Numbered from the stretch's first letter, positions 36,904-46,429 are shown. The stretch: 64,000 bases of DNA from Photobacterium profundum SS9 (GCF_000196255.1 NC_006371.1:1297783-1361782), one strand, 5' to 3'. Numbers and translations are program-made. The notes: generated from the sequence alone by a model not told the origin.

Positions 36904-37923
36904 TCATAAAATGGGCTTTAATTGCTTATCAATATAATGTTGCAGCATTTCTTTATAGGCAGTTTTCTCTTCCAATGTGAGAAAGCTTGCTTCGATTGCA
37001 TTCTCGGTAAACTTAGCCAGTTCACGTTTTGATGGGTTAAGAGCATGCGCGACAGCAAGGAAGTTATCTACCATATAACCACCAAAATAAGCAGGATCAT
37101 CAGAATTTACCGTCACACATAATCCTTTGCGCAATAACTCGACAATATTGTGATCACGCATATGATCAAACACTTTGAGCTTTACATTCGATAACGGACA
37201 GACAGTGAGTGGTATTTGCTTTTTCACTAAATGCTGTACTAAAGATTCATCTTCAATGCACCTCACTCCGTGATCGACACGAGAAATGTGCAACATGTCT
37301 AACCCATCCCAAATATTGCTTGCGGGTCCTTCTTCACCCGCGTGTGCAACCGTTAAAAAGCCAAGTTCTTTCGCTTGTTCAAAAACACGCTTGAATTTTT
37401 CAGGTGGATGACCTTGCTCAGATGAATCTAAACCAACACCAATGATTTTATCTTTATATGGCAATGCTTGTTGAAGGGTTTCAATCGCATCTTCTTCGCT
37501 TAAATGACGTAGAAAACACATAATTGTGTGGCTACTGATATTAAGTTGTTCTTGGCCATCCTCTAACGCACGAGTTATTCCGTTAATAACGGCATCAAAA
37601 GGAACACCACGGGCAGTGTGCGTTTGGGGGTCAAAAAAGATCTCAGTATGAATAACGTGATCCGCCTTACACCTTTTTAAGTAAGCCCACGTCAAATCAT
37701 AAAAATCTTGCTCGTGTAACAAAACTTGAGCCCCCTGATAATAAAGATCGAGAAAAGATTGTAGATCATCAAAATCATAGGCTGCTTGTACTTGAGCAAC
37801 AGTCTCATAGGGTAAATCAATGCTATTGCGCTTAGCTAACGCAAACATGAGTTCTGGCTCTAGGGTCCCTTCGATGTGTAAATGCAGCTCAACCTTAGGT
37901 AACGTCTTTATGAATCCATCCAT
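36904..37923 (-). CDS. Adenine deaminase of the adenosine deaminase superfamily
   Basis: 339 residues from the ATG at 37923 (AAAGGAAA upstream). Zinc hydrolase motifs: [11 protein letters not shown] (metal), VAHAGEE (catalytic His and Glu), [11 protein letters not shown] (metal Asp). The substrate loop reads [11 protein letters not shown]; this SSE-G-PP version is typical of adenine deaminases, while true adenosine deaminases have a LAGDE-type loop. It is often annotated as adenosine deaminase (add). Converts adenine to hypoxanthine for salvage. Confidence 0.85.
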   Translation of the reverse strand: MDGFIKTLPKVELHLHIEGTLEPELMFALAKRNSIDLPYETVAQVQAAYDFDDLQSFLDLYYQGAQVLLHEQDFYDLTWAYLKRCKADHVIHTEIFFDPQTHTARGVPFDAVINGITRALEDGQEQLNISSHTIMCFLRHLSEEDAIETLQQALPYKDKIIGVGLDSSEQGHPPEKFKRVFEQAKELGFLTVAHAGEEGPASNIWDGLDMLHISRVDHGVRCIEDESLVQHLVKKQIPLTVCPLSNVKLKVFDHMRDHNIVELLRKGLCVTVNSDDPAYFGGYMVDNFLAVAHALNPSKRELAKFTENAIEASFLTLEEKTAYKEMLQHYIDKQLKPIL

Positions 37924-38122
37924 ATTATTTCCTTTCATTATTTAGACAGCATTAGAGATAAATACTTTAACAATAGTGTAGCCAACCAGAATCAACATAT
38001 GCGTCGATTTTCCTTTTAAACAAAACATTCAACTATGTTCTAAGATTATCTCTATCGACTATATTTTCTAACCTTTTAAGCGAATAACAACATTCCACAT
38101 ATTATTAATGACGAGACACTCA

Positions 38123-39220
38123 ATGAATAATCAAACGCCCGACGACAAGAAACAGAGTCAATTCTTTATCAATAACATGGTCGAGTCAGCAATACGTGTT
38201 GGCTTGTTATTTATTTTATTAGCGTGGTCTTACGGTATTGTAAAACCCTTTCTAATTCCCGTTTTGTGGGGTGCTATTATTGCCGTAGCCCTCATGCCAT
38301 TAACAGTAAAGCTTGAAAATATGTTGAAAGGCAAACGAGGCTTATCAGCCACCGTCATTGCATTTATTGGTATTCTGATCCTAATTGTTCCTTTTGTTAT
38401 GTTTTCTATTTCAATGGTTGAATCAGTTGAAGGTATCACCAGCACCATCAGCTCTGGTACGTTGAAAATTCCAGGCCCGACAGAACGAATTGCAAATATT
38501 CCCATTATTGGTCAGCAAATTTTCGATGTATGGCAACTTTTTTCGACCAACCTAGAAAAAGCTTTCACAAAATTCTTACCACAACTAACATCCGGTTTGG
38601 CAATGATGGCATCGGTTATTGGTAACAGTATCGTCAGCATCTTGATGTTTGTTATATCACTGTTAATTTCAGCCGCTTTTATGGCGAATGCAACTAGCAT
38701 TTCAAAATCCGTCAATACACTTTCCGTTCGTATTGCGGGTGCACACGGCGAAGAATGGGCAACGCTATGCACAGCAACGATCCGTAGTGTGTTATTGGGG
38801 GTTGTCGGGGTTGCCTGCATTCAGGCATTTCTAGTGGGTATCGGTGTTTTCGCAATTGGTTTGCCTACCGCAGGGTTAATTACCATTTTGGTTCTAGTAC
38901 TCGCTATTGCTCAGCTTCCTGCTTTATTGGTTGTCGCACCCGTTATTGCCTATGTATATTCCATTCATGACTCAACAACTGCCACCATTTTTGCAGTATG
39001 GACTTTACTTGCAGGGTTAAGTGACAACTTCTTAAAACCTTTATTAATGGGCCGTGGATTAGATATTCCTATGCCTGTCATATTACTGGGCGCAATAGGT
39101 GGCATGGTGTCATCTGGCATACTAGGGCTATTTATCGGCCCTGTTATACTGGCTATTTGGTATCAACTGTTTAATGAGTGGATGCATGAAAGTGAAAAAG
39201 CAGATAGCCAAGCTCAATAA
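38123..39220 (+). CDS. AI-2E/PerM-family permease
   Basis: 365 residues from ATG 38123 (an in-frame ATG at 38108 is possible). About eight membrane helices in the family pattern: two N-terminal helix pairs (LFILLAWSYGIVKPFLIPVL; GLSATVIAFIGILILIVPF), a periplasmic loop, then four helices ending GLFIGPVILAIWYQLF. AI-2E/PerM proteins export small molecules or act as Na+/H+ exchangers; the substrate cannot be read from the sequence. Confidence 0.82.
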   Translation: MNNQTPDDKKQSQFFINNMVESAIRVGLLFILLAWSYGIVKPFLIPVLWGAIIAVALMPLTVKLENMLKGKRGLSATVIAFIGILILIVPFVMFSISMVESVEGITSTISSGTLKIPGPTERIANIPIIGQQIFDVWQLFSTNLEKAFTKFLPQLTSGLAMMASVIGNSIVSILMFVISLLISAAFMANATSISKSVNTLSVRIAGAHGEEWATLCTATIRSVLLGVVGVACIQAFLVGIGVFAIGLPTAGLITILVLVLAIAQLPALLVVAPVIAYVYSIHDSTTATIFAVWTLLAGLSDNFLKPLLMGRGLDIPMPVILLGAIGGMVSSGILGLFIGPVILAIWYQLFNEWMHESEKADSQAQ

Positions 39221-39408
39221 TCAAAACTGTGAGTGCCCGTACTCTTAACAACTCTCACTTTGTGGGGGGGATTTCGATTTCCCCACCCAGTTAGATCCCA
39301 CATATTTCATAATAAATTTCTGCTATTTCACACATAACTCTCCCCTTGCGGTAAAAAATACGTAGAATGCCCCCATGTTAAGTGTCACCACATGGATGCA
39401 AATTAAAT

Positions 39409-39936
39409 ATGAAGATCATGGAAATTGATAAAGCTGTTTATCGTAAGAATATCAATCGAGTGATTGGGGTTTTTGTTGGCAGTTTAGCCGTATTATCTCT
39501 CGCGTTTGGTGCAGCATTAATTGCGGTGTTTGGTGCTGAAACAGTTGACCCATCTGGTTCTACAGGCAATTTTTATCTCAATTTGATCGGTGTAGTTTTG
39601 GCTGCTATCGTTTGTGTCAGTGTACTAAGTCGATTCAAAGATAACCCATATCTTAAGGAAATCTATTACGTTTGGCAGTTAAAGCAACTGCACAATAAAA
39701 TTTATCGAAAACTGACTAAGATAAAAAACAGAGCAACATTGCATGATATTAATGCACTAATAATACTAAAATTCTATTATGCAAGCTTAAAGCAAGTTTA
39801 CTTACTGGATAACAACTCACTCACATTACCAACATTAGAAAAAGACATTGCCAAATTAGACTCTCAAATTATGTCGCAAAATTTAACAATTTCTACTGAT
39901 CAATTTGAAGCTGATTTATTAAATAAGATTGTTTAG
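39409..39936 (+). CDS. DUF3087-type membrane protein
   Basis: 175 residues from ATG 39409 (39418 also possible). Two membrane helices at the N-terminus (VIGVFVGSLAVLSLAFGAALIAVF and FYLNLIGVVLAAIVCVSVL), then a charged helical cytoplasmic domain with YLKEIYYVWQLKQLHNKIYRK. This fits DUF3087, found in Vibrio and relatives; function unknown. Last ordinary chromosomal gene before the accessory region. Confidence 0.75.
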   Translation: MKIMEIDKAVYRKNINRVIGVFVGSLAVLSLAFGAALIAVFGAETVDPSGSTGNFYLNLIGVVLAAIVCVSVLSRFKDNPYLKEIYYVWQLKQLHNKIYRKLTKIKNRATLHDINALIILKFYYASLKQVYLLDNNSLTLPTLEKDIAKLDSQIMSQNLTISTDQFEADLLNKIV

Positions 39937-39962
39937 TCATATTAATAACTAATGTGAAACAC

Positions 39963-39995
39963 GACCAGCATACATTTAATTACATGTAGCTGGTC
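39963..39995. terminator. Hairpin after the DUF3087 gene
   Basis: GACCAGC-A-TACAT pairs with ATGTA-GCTGGTC around an 8-nt loop, one bulge. No clear T-run on either side, so it is a probable but not classic terminator. Confidence 0.45.
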
Positions 39996-40103
39996 AAATT
40001 CGCCTCTACGACAAACTTGACCATTTAGGACTGACGTAAAAATACACTGTAAACCCATAGTGCTGATTAAACGTATCACCACTCTCATACGGCATGCTTA
40101 AAG

Positions 40104-40199
40104 TTAAAAATATAGTGAAAAAAAGTCTGACTCCCAATCGTCATTTTTGTGAATTGCCCTCAGTTCAAACCAATTCTTTATCTTTTGAATCATTCTCAT
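40104..40199 (-). CDS. Candidate small protein (31 aa)
   Basis: Frame with ATG at 40199 (or 40193) directly after a strong ribosome site (AAGGAGTA). The product begins MRMIQKIKNWFELRAIHK and ends with an aromatic tail; the first half is an amphipathic basic helix and the second half is acidic. Too short for a family call. The ribosome site and lack of any other gene in 39.94-40.64 kb are the only support. Confidence 0.35.
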   Translation of the reverse strand: MRMIQKIKNWFELRAIHKNDDWESDFFSLYF

Positions 40200-40301
40200 T
40201 ACTCCTTATAGATAAACATTATCTACAGCCATGCTGATATACTTCATTGTGATAGTAACTCAAGTCATTGAACTTTAATCGCTTATATTCTACCCTAAAA
40301 C

Positions 40302-40350
40302 ATTCAGCTTACACGTGTAAGCTGACTCAGGGTACAACTGTACGCTGAAT
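40302..40350. repeat. 20-bp perfect palindrome and competing hairpin
   Basis: CAGCTTACACGTGTAAGCTG at 40305-40324 is fully palindromic. Its left arm (ATTCAGC, 40302-40308) can also pair with GCTGAAT at 40344-40350, so two exclusive structures are possible. No T-run follows. The rest of 39.99-40.64 kb holds nothing else I can support besides the small frame at 40104. Confidence 0.5.
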
Positions 40351-40637
40351 TATCGCTAAGATCAACAATCTAAAGTGAATACTCTACTTTGATAAATGTA
40401 ACAAAATAAGACAGCAAAAAAGAGAGGGGGAACAGCAATAAAAATGCTACATCATTTAAATAAGCATACCGTCGATAACATCATTACTGTATATTATTTT
40501 ACTGTTCAGTGATTCTGTTGGCATAAAACGAATACAATAAAAACAGTTGTGAATATAAAAATGCCTGACACATAAATCATTGCACTTATTTACAGCCACC
40601 AATACTAATAAATATAATTATTATCTTTAACATTTAA

Positions 40638-41776
40638 AATGTGGTCATTTCCAGTATGTCGTCATACGTTAAACCTACAGCCGTCAAGTAAGCACCGCTG
40701 GAGTAATACAATAAGTGCAACAGATTAAAATTTGATAAGTGAGTCAGTTGAAGGAAGAATTTTAGCTCTCACACATAAATTCAAGTCTGTTATGAATGAA
40801 TACAACAAACAGTACCAACAACTGACTCAAGAACCACGATACCAGATTTCTGCCCTCCGTAAAGTGGGGATGGCACTGAGAGATATCGCCAAAGAGATCG
40901 GCGTACATTACAACACTGTTAGTCGGAAGCTGAGGAGAAATTCGCCCCAAACTGGATACGACCCTGTTGCCGCCCACAAGTTTAGTGATGTACGAAAACG
41001 AACGTCTCTAAAAGCGAGCAAACGAAATGACCATACAGATGAAATAATCCGTAATTCTGTCATGTTAGAGTGGTCTCCAGAGGCAATCAGTCAGCGAATA
41101 GTGGTTGAATGCAAGATCGGAGAGAAGCTGAGTCGCATTACGATCTACAGGCGTATTGAAGAGAACAGGTTGCAAGGTGGCAACCTGTATCGCAACCTGC
41201 CGAGGTTTGGAAAAACTCATTGGAAAGGCGGAAAACGCAATAAAAAAGCAGGAGTTAGGTTAATCCCTGATCGAATAGACATAGCAGAACGACCTGATGT
41301 TGTAGATGCACGGGAGCGACTAGATAACAGGAAAGGTGACACAGTGCATGGTCAAGGAGCACACCTTGTGACATTAGTTGATCGCGCGAACCGCTTTACG
41401 CTCGCAAAACGTGTTTTTAGCAAAACTAAAAATGAAGTCTCAGATGCGATGATCTCGATGCTCGAAAAAGTTAACTCCGTACTGACCGTGACGTTGGATA
41501 ATGGGGGTGAATTTGCTGGTCACGTTCGCGTATCAGAGGCAACGGGTGCTGACGTGTACTTTGCAAAGCCTTACGCAAGTTGGCAACGAGGAACCAATGA
41601 AAATACCAATGGTCGGATCCGGCGTTTCTGGCCAAAGAAATTCGACATGGCAACTCTTACAGAGAAGGCTATTGAGGATAGGATTTTCATGCTGAACCTC
41701 ACTCCTAGAAAAGTATTGGGAGGGCTAACACCCTTTGAGGCCTTTACTGACAATATATTAAAAAAGTGACCACTTG
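40638..41776. mobile_element. IS30-family element, right end unclear
   Basis: One IS30-type transposase with possible ends AATGTGGTCATTTCC (from 40638) and, inverted, AAGTGGTCACTTTTT (to 41776). The right end lies inside sequence that is also found in two cassettes without IS30 (54.57-54.65 and 55.12-55.20 kb), so the true IS end may be lost. No target duplication was found. Confidence 0.6.
40792..41769 (+). CDS. IS30-family transposase
   Basis: 325 residues from ATG 40792; a TTG at 40732 would extend it. N-terminal helix-turn-helix (VGMALRDIAKEIGVHYNTVSRKLRR), DDE core with Asp in GDTVHGQGAHLVTLVDRAN (first Asp in KGDTV), Asp in TLDNGGEFAGH and Glu in RGTNENTNGRIRRFWPK. The last residues (DNILKK) are coded by sequence shared with gene-free cassettes, so the natural C-terminus may have been replaced. 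Confidence 0.85.
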   Translation: MNEYNKQYQQLTQEPRYQISALRKVGMALRDIAKEIGVHYNTVSRKLRRNSPQTGYDPVAAHKFSDVRKRTSLKASKRNDHTDEIIRNSVMLEWSPEAISQRIVVECKIGEKLSRITIYRRIEENRLQGGNLYRNLPRFGKTHWKGGKRNKKAGVRLIPDRIDIAERPDVVDARERLDNRKGDTVHGQGAHLVTLVDRANRFTLAKRVFSKTKNEVSDAMISMLEKVNSVLTVTLDNGGEFAGHVRVSEATGADVYFAKPYASWQRGTNENTNGRIRRFWPKKFDMATLTEKAIEDRIFMLNLTPRKVLGGLTPFEAFTDNILKK

Positions 41777-41821
41777 CCGACGACCAAACCATAAAGATAA
41801 TGGCAAGATGGAGGTTATAAC

Positions 41822-41913
41822 GTCTAACATAAGTTGCACCACGGCTAACTCACCAAGTACACAGAACTTCATACCAAAACTGCGGAGTAAAAGGTGTCAA
41901 CTTCATGTTTTTA
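41822..41913 (+). other. attC site 1 of the cassette array
   Basis: 92 bp. Begins GTCTAACATAAGTTG and ends CAACTTCATGTTTTTA; the arms pair except for one extra C in the right arm, the extrahelical base that marks attC and gives it direction. A second inner stem pairs AACTTC with the GCGGAGT side only weakly here. Direction plus, so its cassette lies to the left and is cut by IS30. Confidence 0.85.
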
Positions 41914-41915
41914 TG

Positions 41916-42191
41916 TCACTTTTCTTGTTTGTACCTATAACGTTCTGATAGTGCAGTTAAAATAACGCATAAACCTGAAGTCAGAATAGTTAACACTGTA
42001 AATGTTATCTCAGATTCTGGCAACAACTCTAACAGATTGACTAAAGCAAACATGGGAAGGAAAGAACTAAGTAATAAACTTAAAGTTCTAGTAATTACTA
42101 TTTTTTTTCCACATCTTCTCTGATGAAAGTAATAAGAAAAGTCACCAAACAAAAAAACAAATGATGCTATTAATGCTATTACCCAAAACAT
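41916..42191 (-). CDS. Small membrane protein (91 aa), second gene of an unknown cassette module
   Basis: Three hydrophobic helices: MFWVIALIASFVFLFGDF, ITRTLSLLLSSFLPMFALV and ITFTVLTILTSGLCVILTAL, and a basic C-terminus. The ATG directly follows the stop of the gene at 42192-42824 with no gap, so the pair is co-translated. The same layout (helical protein followed by small membrane protein) recurs at 55427-56147. The gene faces against the attC direction. Family not recognised. Confidence 0.7.
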   Translation of the reverse strand: MFWVIALIASFVFLFGDFSYYFHQRRCGKKIVITRTLSLLLSSFLPMFALVNLLELLPESEITFTVLTILTSGLCVILTALSERYRYKQEK

Positions 42192-42824
42192 TTATAGATC
42201 CTCGGGTCGTAATAAACCTCGATTTAATAGTTCTTTTTTCGCTTTTTTAACCTCAGTGTCACTGAAACCTTTTATAACACTCGCAAGAATTACCGTAACA
42301 AAGAAAGCCTTACCACCAACTGTTGTTGCAGAACTGGAAAGCTTCAATTTCTTTAACCCACTCTCAACAATATGAGTCGCAGCTTGATTTCTTAAAAACG
42401 CTCCAACCCCACCTTTAGATATTTGATACAATGCAACAGCTATGAAGCCAACCTCAAGCTTACCATCTAAAGTCACAAACCATGTTGATAGAAAGTCTGA
42501 TATGCTTTTATTTTTTTTAAAAAAATCACGTAGTTCATCATTTGACATGCACCATGGATTCCAAGTCGGCTTTGCAAGCATTTGTGCAATCAAGCCTTGA
42601 ATTTTACCTAAAAGTCTCGGATTATCTAGATCTCTGGTAGCTACTAATACTTTCCTTTTATCTATATGGTCTAATTGACGATAAAGAATTACCCCCGTGA
42701 TAATGGGCAACATAGCTTCCTTATTTTTTCTTATAAATGGTATATCACCCTCTAACCCTACCAATATTGCTAATTGTATAACTGGTTCTGCCTTTAACAA
42801 GTTTTCACTGTAATTCCTGACCAT
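42192..42824 (-). CDS. Unknown cassette protein, family A of the two-gene module
   Basis: 210 residues from ATG 42824 (GGAG 6 nt upstream; a TTG at 42860 is the only longer start). Helical, with hydrophobic C-terminal third (VGFIAVALYQISKGGVGAF and KAFFVTVILASVIKG) that could enter a membrane. Shares with the protein at 55427 an ILYR-L block, a later R-L-G helix, and NPxW..W.xxNDEL (here PTWNPWCMSNDELRDF). Homology between the two is seen by eye. Function unknown. Confidence 0.7.
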   Translation of the reverse strand: MVRNYSENLLKAEPVIQLAILVGLEGDIPFIRKNKEAMLPIITGVILYRQLDHIDKRKVLVATRDLDNPRLLGKIQGLIAQMLAKPTWNPWCMSNDELRDFFKKNKSISDFLSTWFVTLDGKLEVGFIAVALYQISKGGVGAFLRNQAATHIVESGLKKLKLSSSATTVGGKAFFVTVILASVIKGFSDTEVKKAKKELLNRGLLRPEDL

Positions 42825-42956
42825 GATTGCTCCAACTGATAAATTATCATCACTAGACAATACGCATTAAGTTGCTTAAATCAATAAGTCACAAAGTTTG
42901 CAGCTTTTTCCTACGGCACAGATCAATATTTACAGAGTGAAGTGGCATAACGCCTG

Positions 42957-43765
42957 CAACCATTGACGCCTATTCACGTGCGGTGCGTCGCATTATTCAC
43001 CACTTTGATAAAGCACCCGACACCCTTTCAACCGACAATCTGAAATAATATTTTGCCCAACTGATCAATACCCATTTTTGGAGTACGGTCAGGGTTGATC
43101 GCAACGGTTTACAGTTCTTTTTCAAGCATGTACTTCATCGTGAATGGGAGTGGCTTAACATCGTTAAGCCACAACAAAACAAGCGATTACCTGACATTCT
43201 TACCCCGCAAGAAGTGGGCCTGCTGATCAGCTTTACTCATCAACTGCATTACCAAGTCTGCTTTTTAACGATATACAGCCTTGGGCTACGGCTGGGTGAA
43301 GCGCTCAATCTCACTGTTGGTGATATTGATGGCCAACGCATGCTCGTCCACATTCGTAATGCCAAAGGGGGGAAAGATCGCTTCATCCCACTGCCTCGAC
43401 GTACCTTGTATGCCTTGCGTTATTTCTGGCAAACCCACAAACACCCCTGTTTTTTGTTTCCTTCTCACAACCGAGTTGTTGATAATTTCATGGATCGTGG
43501 AGGGGTTCAAAAAGCCATGCGGGTTATCATTAAAGAGTGTGGGATCACCAAGTCAATTAGCCCTCATAATCTACGTCACAGCTACGCGACCCACTTGTTA
43601 GAACAAGGGTTAGATTTACGTTCGGTCCAACATCTACTCGGACATAACAGTTTAAACTCCACGGCGCGTTACACCCACCTCACCGATATATCACGTAAAA
43701 ACACCTCACAGGCGATTAACCAACTCGCTAACGAGTTAACCCTCATGTGGGAGATGAAAGTATGA
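42957..43765 (+). pseudogene. Tyrosine recombinase of the IS91-type element, with an in-frame stop
   Basis: Reading from 42957 gives a core-binding domain broken by one TAA at 43047 (after STDNLK), then a full catalytic domain: Arg in GLRLGEALNL, Lys in GGKDRFIPL, HNLRHSYATH, LLGHNSLNSTARYTH with the nucleophile Tyr. The intact part from 43214 is 183 residues. It lacks the extra helix specific to integron integrases. Ends overlapping the transposase start, a layout known for some IS91-family elements. Confidence 0.75.
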
Positions 43766-44789
43766 TGTTCCAATCGCTTTTATACGGCCATCTTGATGAG
43801 TTGATGGCAACATATTCTTCATCTATGACGTCTGATATTCGCCTGGCGATTAACGCTATGCTTACCTGCCACACCGAACAAAACGGCTATAGCCAGTAGC
43901 ATTGCCAGCACTGTGAGCATCGAGTGCAATCTCCGAACCACGTCTGATTGGCTTGAAAAACAACAACGTAAGCTCTTACCCATCGACTACTTTATGGTGA
44001 CGTTTACCTTACCCGCTGAGCTTCGACTCTTAGCCAAACCTTATCCTAAACAAATTTACCAAGCGATGTTTACAGTCAGCGCCTCAATAATAAAAGACTT
44101 CGCGGGTCGTGCTAAAAACATGGGTGAGACTATCGGATTTACGTCGGTGCTTCATACCCATAATCGACGCCGAGATTTATACCCGCATATTCATATGGTG
44201 GTCACTGGCGGCGGCTTTGATGCCAATAAACGGCAATGGATACACTGTAAAAATCAGTAGTTATTCAATGCCTTTGCTTTGGCTAACGTGTGGCGAGCAC
44301 GTTTACTCAGCCATATCACTGACACACTAAAATTAAGATTACCTCGTCAGTTACCCCCCAAATGGGTTGTGGGTTGTGGATTGTCGTCATGTTGGGCGGG
44401 GAAAATCAGCTTTATTGTATTTATCTAAATACCTATACCGTGGCGTATTAGCCGACAACGATATTCTTTACGAAGACAACGGGAATATCACGTTTCGCTA
44501 CTTGGATAGCCAGACGAAAATATATCAAACTCGAACATTACCTGTCGTGAAATTTCTCTGGCTGATATTACAGCATGTATTACCTAAAGGATTAAGACGT
44601 GTACGTGATTACGGTTTACTTCGCGGCCACTTAAAACATCAACAGCAACAAATACAACTCGCCTTTATGATTGCTGGACAACTGACGTTGCCAGCACTAG
44701 AAGATAAACCCATCAGCCGAAAAGCGGACTACTTTTGTCCTTGTTGTCACCATTTAATGCGATGTCTTGGCGTATTTCGACCGAGATAA
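43762..44789 (+). pseudogene. IS91-family transposase, multiply broken
   Basis: Frame segments in order: FQSLLYGHLDELMATYSSSM, a TAG after NGYSQ where homologues carry Trp, a frameshift in the zinc-finger region, an intact middle (43913-44260) with the HUH pair in LYPHIHMVV, a stop after CKNQ, then a 7-bp tandem duplication (GGTTGTG, near 44364-44377) before WVVDCRHVGRGKSALLYLSKY and the C-terminal CPCC-H zinc-like tail. At least four lesions; certainly inactive. Confidence 0.8.
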
Positions 44790-44988
44790 TATTCCGTTAT
44801 ATAAAGATAATGGTTCAGCTTTTACTTGAGGAGATAATCAGAATTAATCATTAAAATTAGTCGATTATGCTTATTGGTCTTGAACCAAGGCAGGTGCTCG
44901 CTTCAACATAACCGCTTACCAACAATCACACTTTTACCTCTTCGTAATATTTCCCTCTATAAGGAAGCTCAGGCTTGTTCAACACTTC

Positions 44989-45018
44989 GGATAGGTGTCG
45001 GCTTCGCGACACATATCC
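44989..45018. repeat. IS91 terminal hairpin, copy 1
   Basis: GGATAGGTGTCG and CGACACATATCC pair around GCTTCG. Same loop context as copy 2 at 50106-50137. Probably the origin or terminus structure at the element end. Confidence 0.6.
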
Positions 45019-45170
45019 TTATCTGTTATATTTTTGGTTTTTCGTGAATTAATGGTACATCCACCCCCCTACAAACTCACAAAATTGAGATTTTTTTGGC
45101 CCCAATAGTTGCATCGCCACTCACTTTGTACCAAAATTAGGTATATATTGGTACAAGCGAAGGAGGCTAT

Positions 45171-45410
45171 ATGTCTAAAAACACAAGTGTAACTCTAGGC
45201 AGTCATTTTGATCAGTTCATTTCTCAACAATTGAAAAGTGGTCGATATGGATCTGCCAGCGAAGTTGTAAGAGCAGGATTAAGATCACTAGAAGATAGTG
45301 AAATGAAATTGCAACACTTAAGAATCATGCTAAATGAAGGTGAAACCAGCGGAAACAGCAACTATTCATATCAAGATTTAATCTCTGAATTAGACCAAGA
45401 AAACCACTGA
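45171..45410 (+). CDS. parD: ParD-type antitoxin
   Basis: 79 residues. Ribbon-helix-helix N-terminus (TSVTLGSHFDQFISQQLKSG) and the family block RYGSASEVVRAGLRSLEDSE, then an acidic toxin-binding tail. Ribosome site GAAGGAGG just before the ATG. Overlaps the toxin gene by 1 base. First part of a toxin-antitoxin cassette that ends at attC 2, read in the same direction as the array. Confidence 0.9.
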   Translation: MSKNTSVTLGSHFDQFISQQLKSGRYGSASEVVRAGLRSLEDSEMKLQHLRIMLNEGETSGNSNYSYQDLISELDQENH

Positions 45411-45703
45411 TGAACCATTTTATAGTAACCAATAAAGCCAAATCAGACTTGATTGATATTGCTAGATATACTCAAAAAAATTGGGGTATCAATCGACGAA
45501 ATAGTTACTTAAAACAATTTGATGACAGTTTCCATTCATTAGCTAGAGAACCAATGATCGGCATATGTTGTGAGTACATAAAGGCTGGCTATAGAAAGTT
45601 TCCTCAGGGTAGCCATATAATCTACTATCGACAGAATGAATCTCAAAGCATTGAAATTATTAGAGTCCTGCATAAAAGCATGGATGTTAATCGGAACATT
45701 TGA
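45410..45703 (+). CDS. parE: ParE-type toxin
   Basis: 97 residues. RelE/ParE fold: TNKAKSDLIDIARYTQKNWG at the N-terminus, REPMIGICCEYIKAGYRKF in the centre and IIYYRQNESQSIEIIRVLHKSMD at the C-terminus. ParE proteins poison DNA gyrase; here that is inferred from the family. attC 2 starts 11 bp after the stop, as expected of a cassette gene. Confidence 0.9.
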   Translation: MNHFIVTNKAKSDLIDIARYTQKNWGINRRNSYLKQFDDSFHSLAREPMIGICCEYIKAGYRKFPQGSHIIYYRQNESQSIEIIRVLHKSMDVNRNI

Positions 45704-45713
45704 AAAATATAAC

Positions 45714-45805
45714 GCCGAACATAAGTTGCACTACGGCTAACTCACCAAGCGCACTGAACTCCATACCAAAACTGCGGAGTAAAACGTGTCAACTTCATGT
45801 TTTTT
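45714..45805 (+). other. attC site 2
   Basis: 92 bp; starts GCCGAACATAAGTTG, ends CAACTTCATGTTTTTT. Inner stem ACTCC/GGAGT and one extrahelical C in the right arm. Closes the ParDE cassette. Confidence 0.92.
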
Positions 45806-45816
45806 TATAGGCTAAT

Positions 45817-46365
45817 TTAGTCAAATAGTTCACTGTTTCTAAATTCATTGCAAATGTGTGTCTTAATCTGATGAGAGTTCCCCCATAGCGACTCAATAGG
45901 AAACTGCTTACCAAAAAGGGGAATTGCCAATTGATCATCAAAGTTTTCTGCCTCGTTCTCTTCGGCTACAATCACCGCTGCACACATCCCTGTAATATAG
46001 CCGATTGGGAGATTCCACTTATCTGAACCAATCTGTATCGAACCATTCAAATTAAATTCTAGCCTCGGGTCAAGCTCTCCTTCATGTGCAATTGAAGTTC
46101 GACCAAACTTATAAAGTGCGTCTGTAATGCTAATACCATCACATAAACAGTCACCCGTAGCAATGCTTGAGATTAGTTTTTCTTCGTCTTCTAGAAATGC
46201 TTTGATTCTTTTACCTACACCATCTTTGGGCCTTCGTCGTTTTGCCGTTTGATCTATTGCTGGAAATAAATTAACGAGTGCCCCCTCAAAATCATCTGTT
46301 TGCAAATGCTTGATAGATTGCAATACTCGTCTGCTTACACCTGTTGGTTTCTTATTTTTCTGCAT
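45817..46365 (-). CDS. HEPN-like protein in a cassette, unknown function
   Basis: 182 residues from ATG 46365 (CGGAGAATAT upstream). The frame runs on to 46584 through IS66 sequence, but that extension has no ribosome site. The segment LYKFGRTSIAHEGEL contains R-x4-H in a helical setting, the signature of HEPN ribonuclease and nucleotidyltransferase-partner proteins; upstream helices (LVNLFPAIDQTAKRR, GKRIKAFLEDEEKLISSI) fit that fold. Transcribed against the attC direction. No partner gene remains: the adjacent side is an IS66 remnant. The HEPN call is tentative. Confidence 0.6.
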   Translation of the reverse strand: MQKNKKPTGVSRRVLQSIKHLQTDDFEGALVNLFPAIDQTAKRRRPKDGVGKRIKAFLEDEEKLISSIATGDCLCDGISITDALYKFGRTSIAHEGELDPRLEFNLNGSIQIGSDKWNLPIGYITGMCAAVIVAEENEAENFDDQLAIPLFGKQFPIESLWGNSHQIKTHICNEFRNSELFD

Positions 46366-46429
46366 ATATTCTCCGAATATGTGGATTGGCCTAACGCCAC
46401 AATAAACGTAAGCGTCTGGGCAACGACAC

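Larger units (their letters stand above)
42950..45040. mobile_element. Degenerate IS91-family element with associated tyrosine recombinase
   Basis: Recombinase remnant, transposase remnant and a terminal hairpin GGATAGGTGTCG/CGACACATATCC (44989-45018) lie in order. The hairpin and the preceding AGGCTTGTTCAACAC recur after the second IS91 remnant (50.08-50.15 kb), so they mark the element end. The left end could not be fixed. Inserted in or between integron cassettes. Confidence 0.65.

Noticed and set aside
36904..37923. Adenosine deaminase as function
   Set aside because: The substrate loop has the SSE-G-PP form of adenine deaminases rather than the LAGDE form.
43214..43765. Tyrosine recombinase considered as the integron integrase
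   Set aside because: It lacks the IntI-specific extra helix and is joined to an IS91-type transposase, so it belongs to that element.
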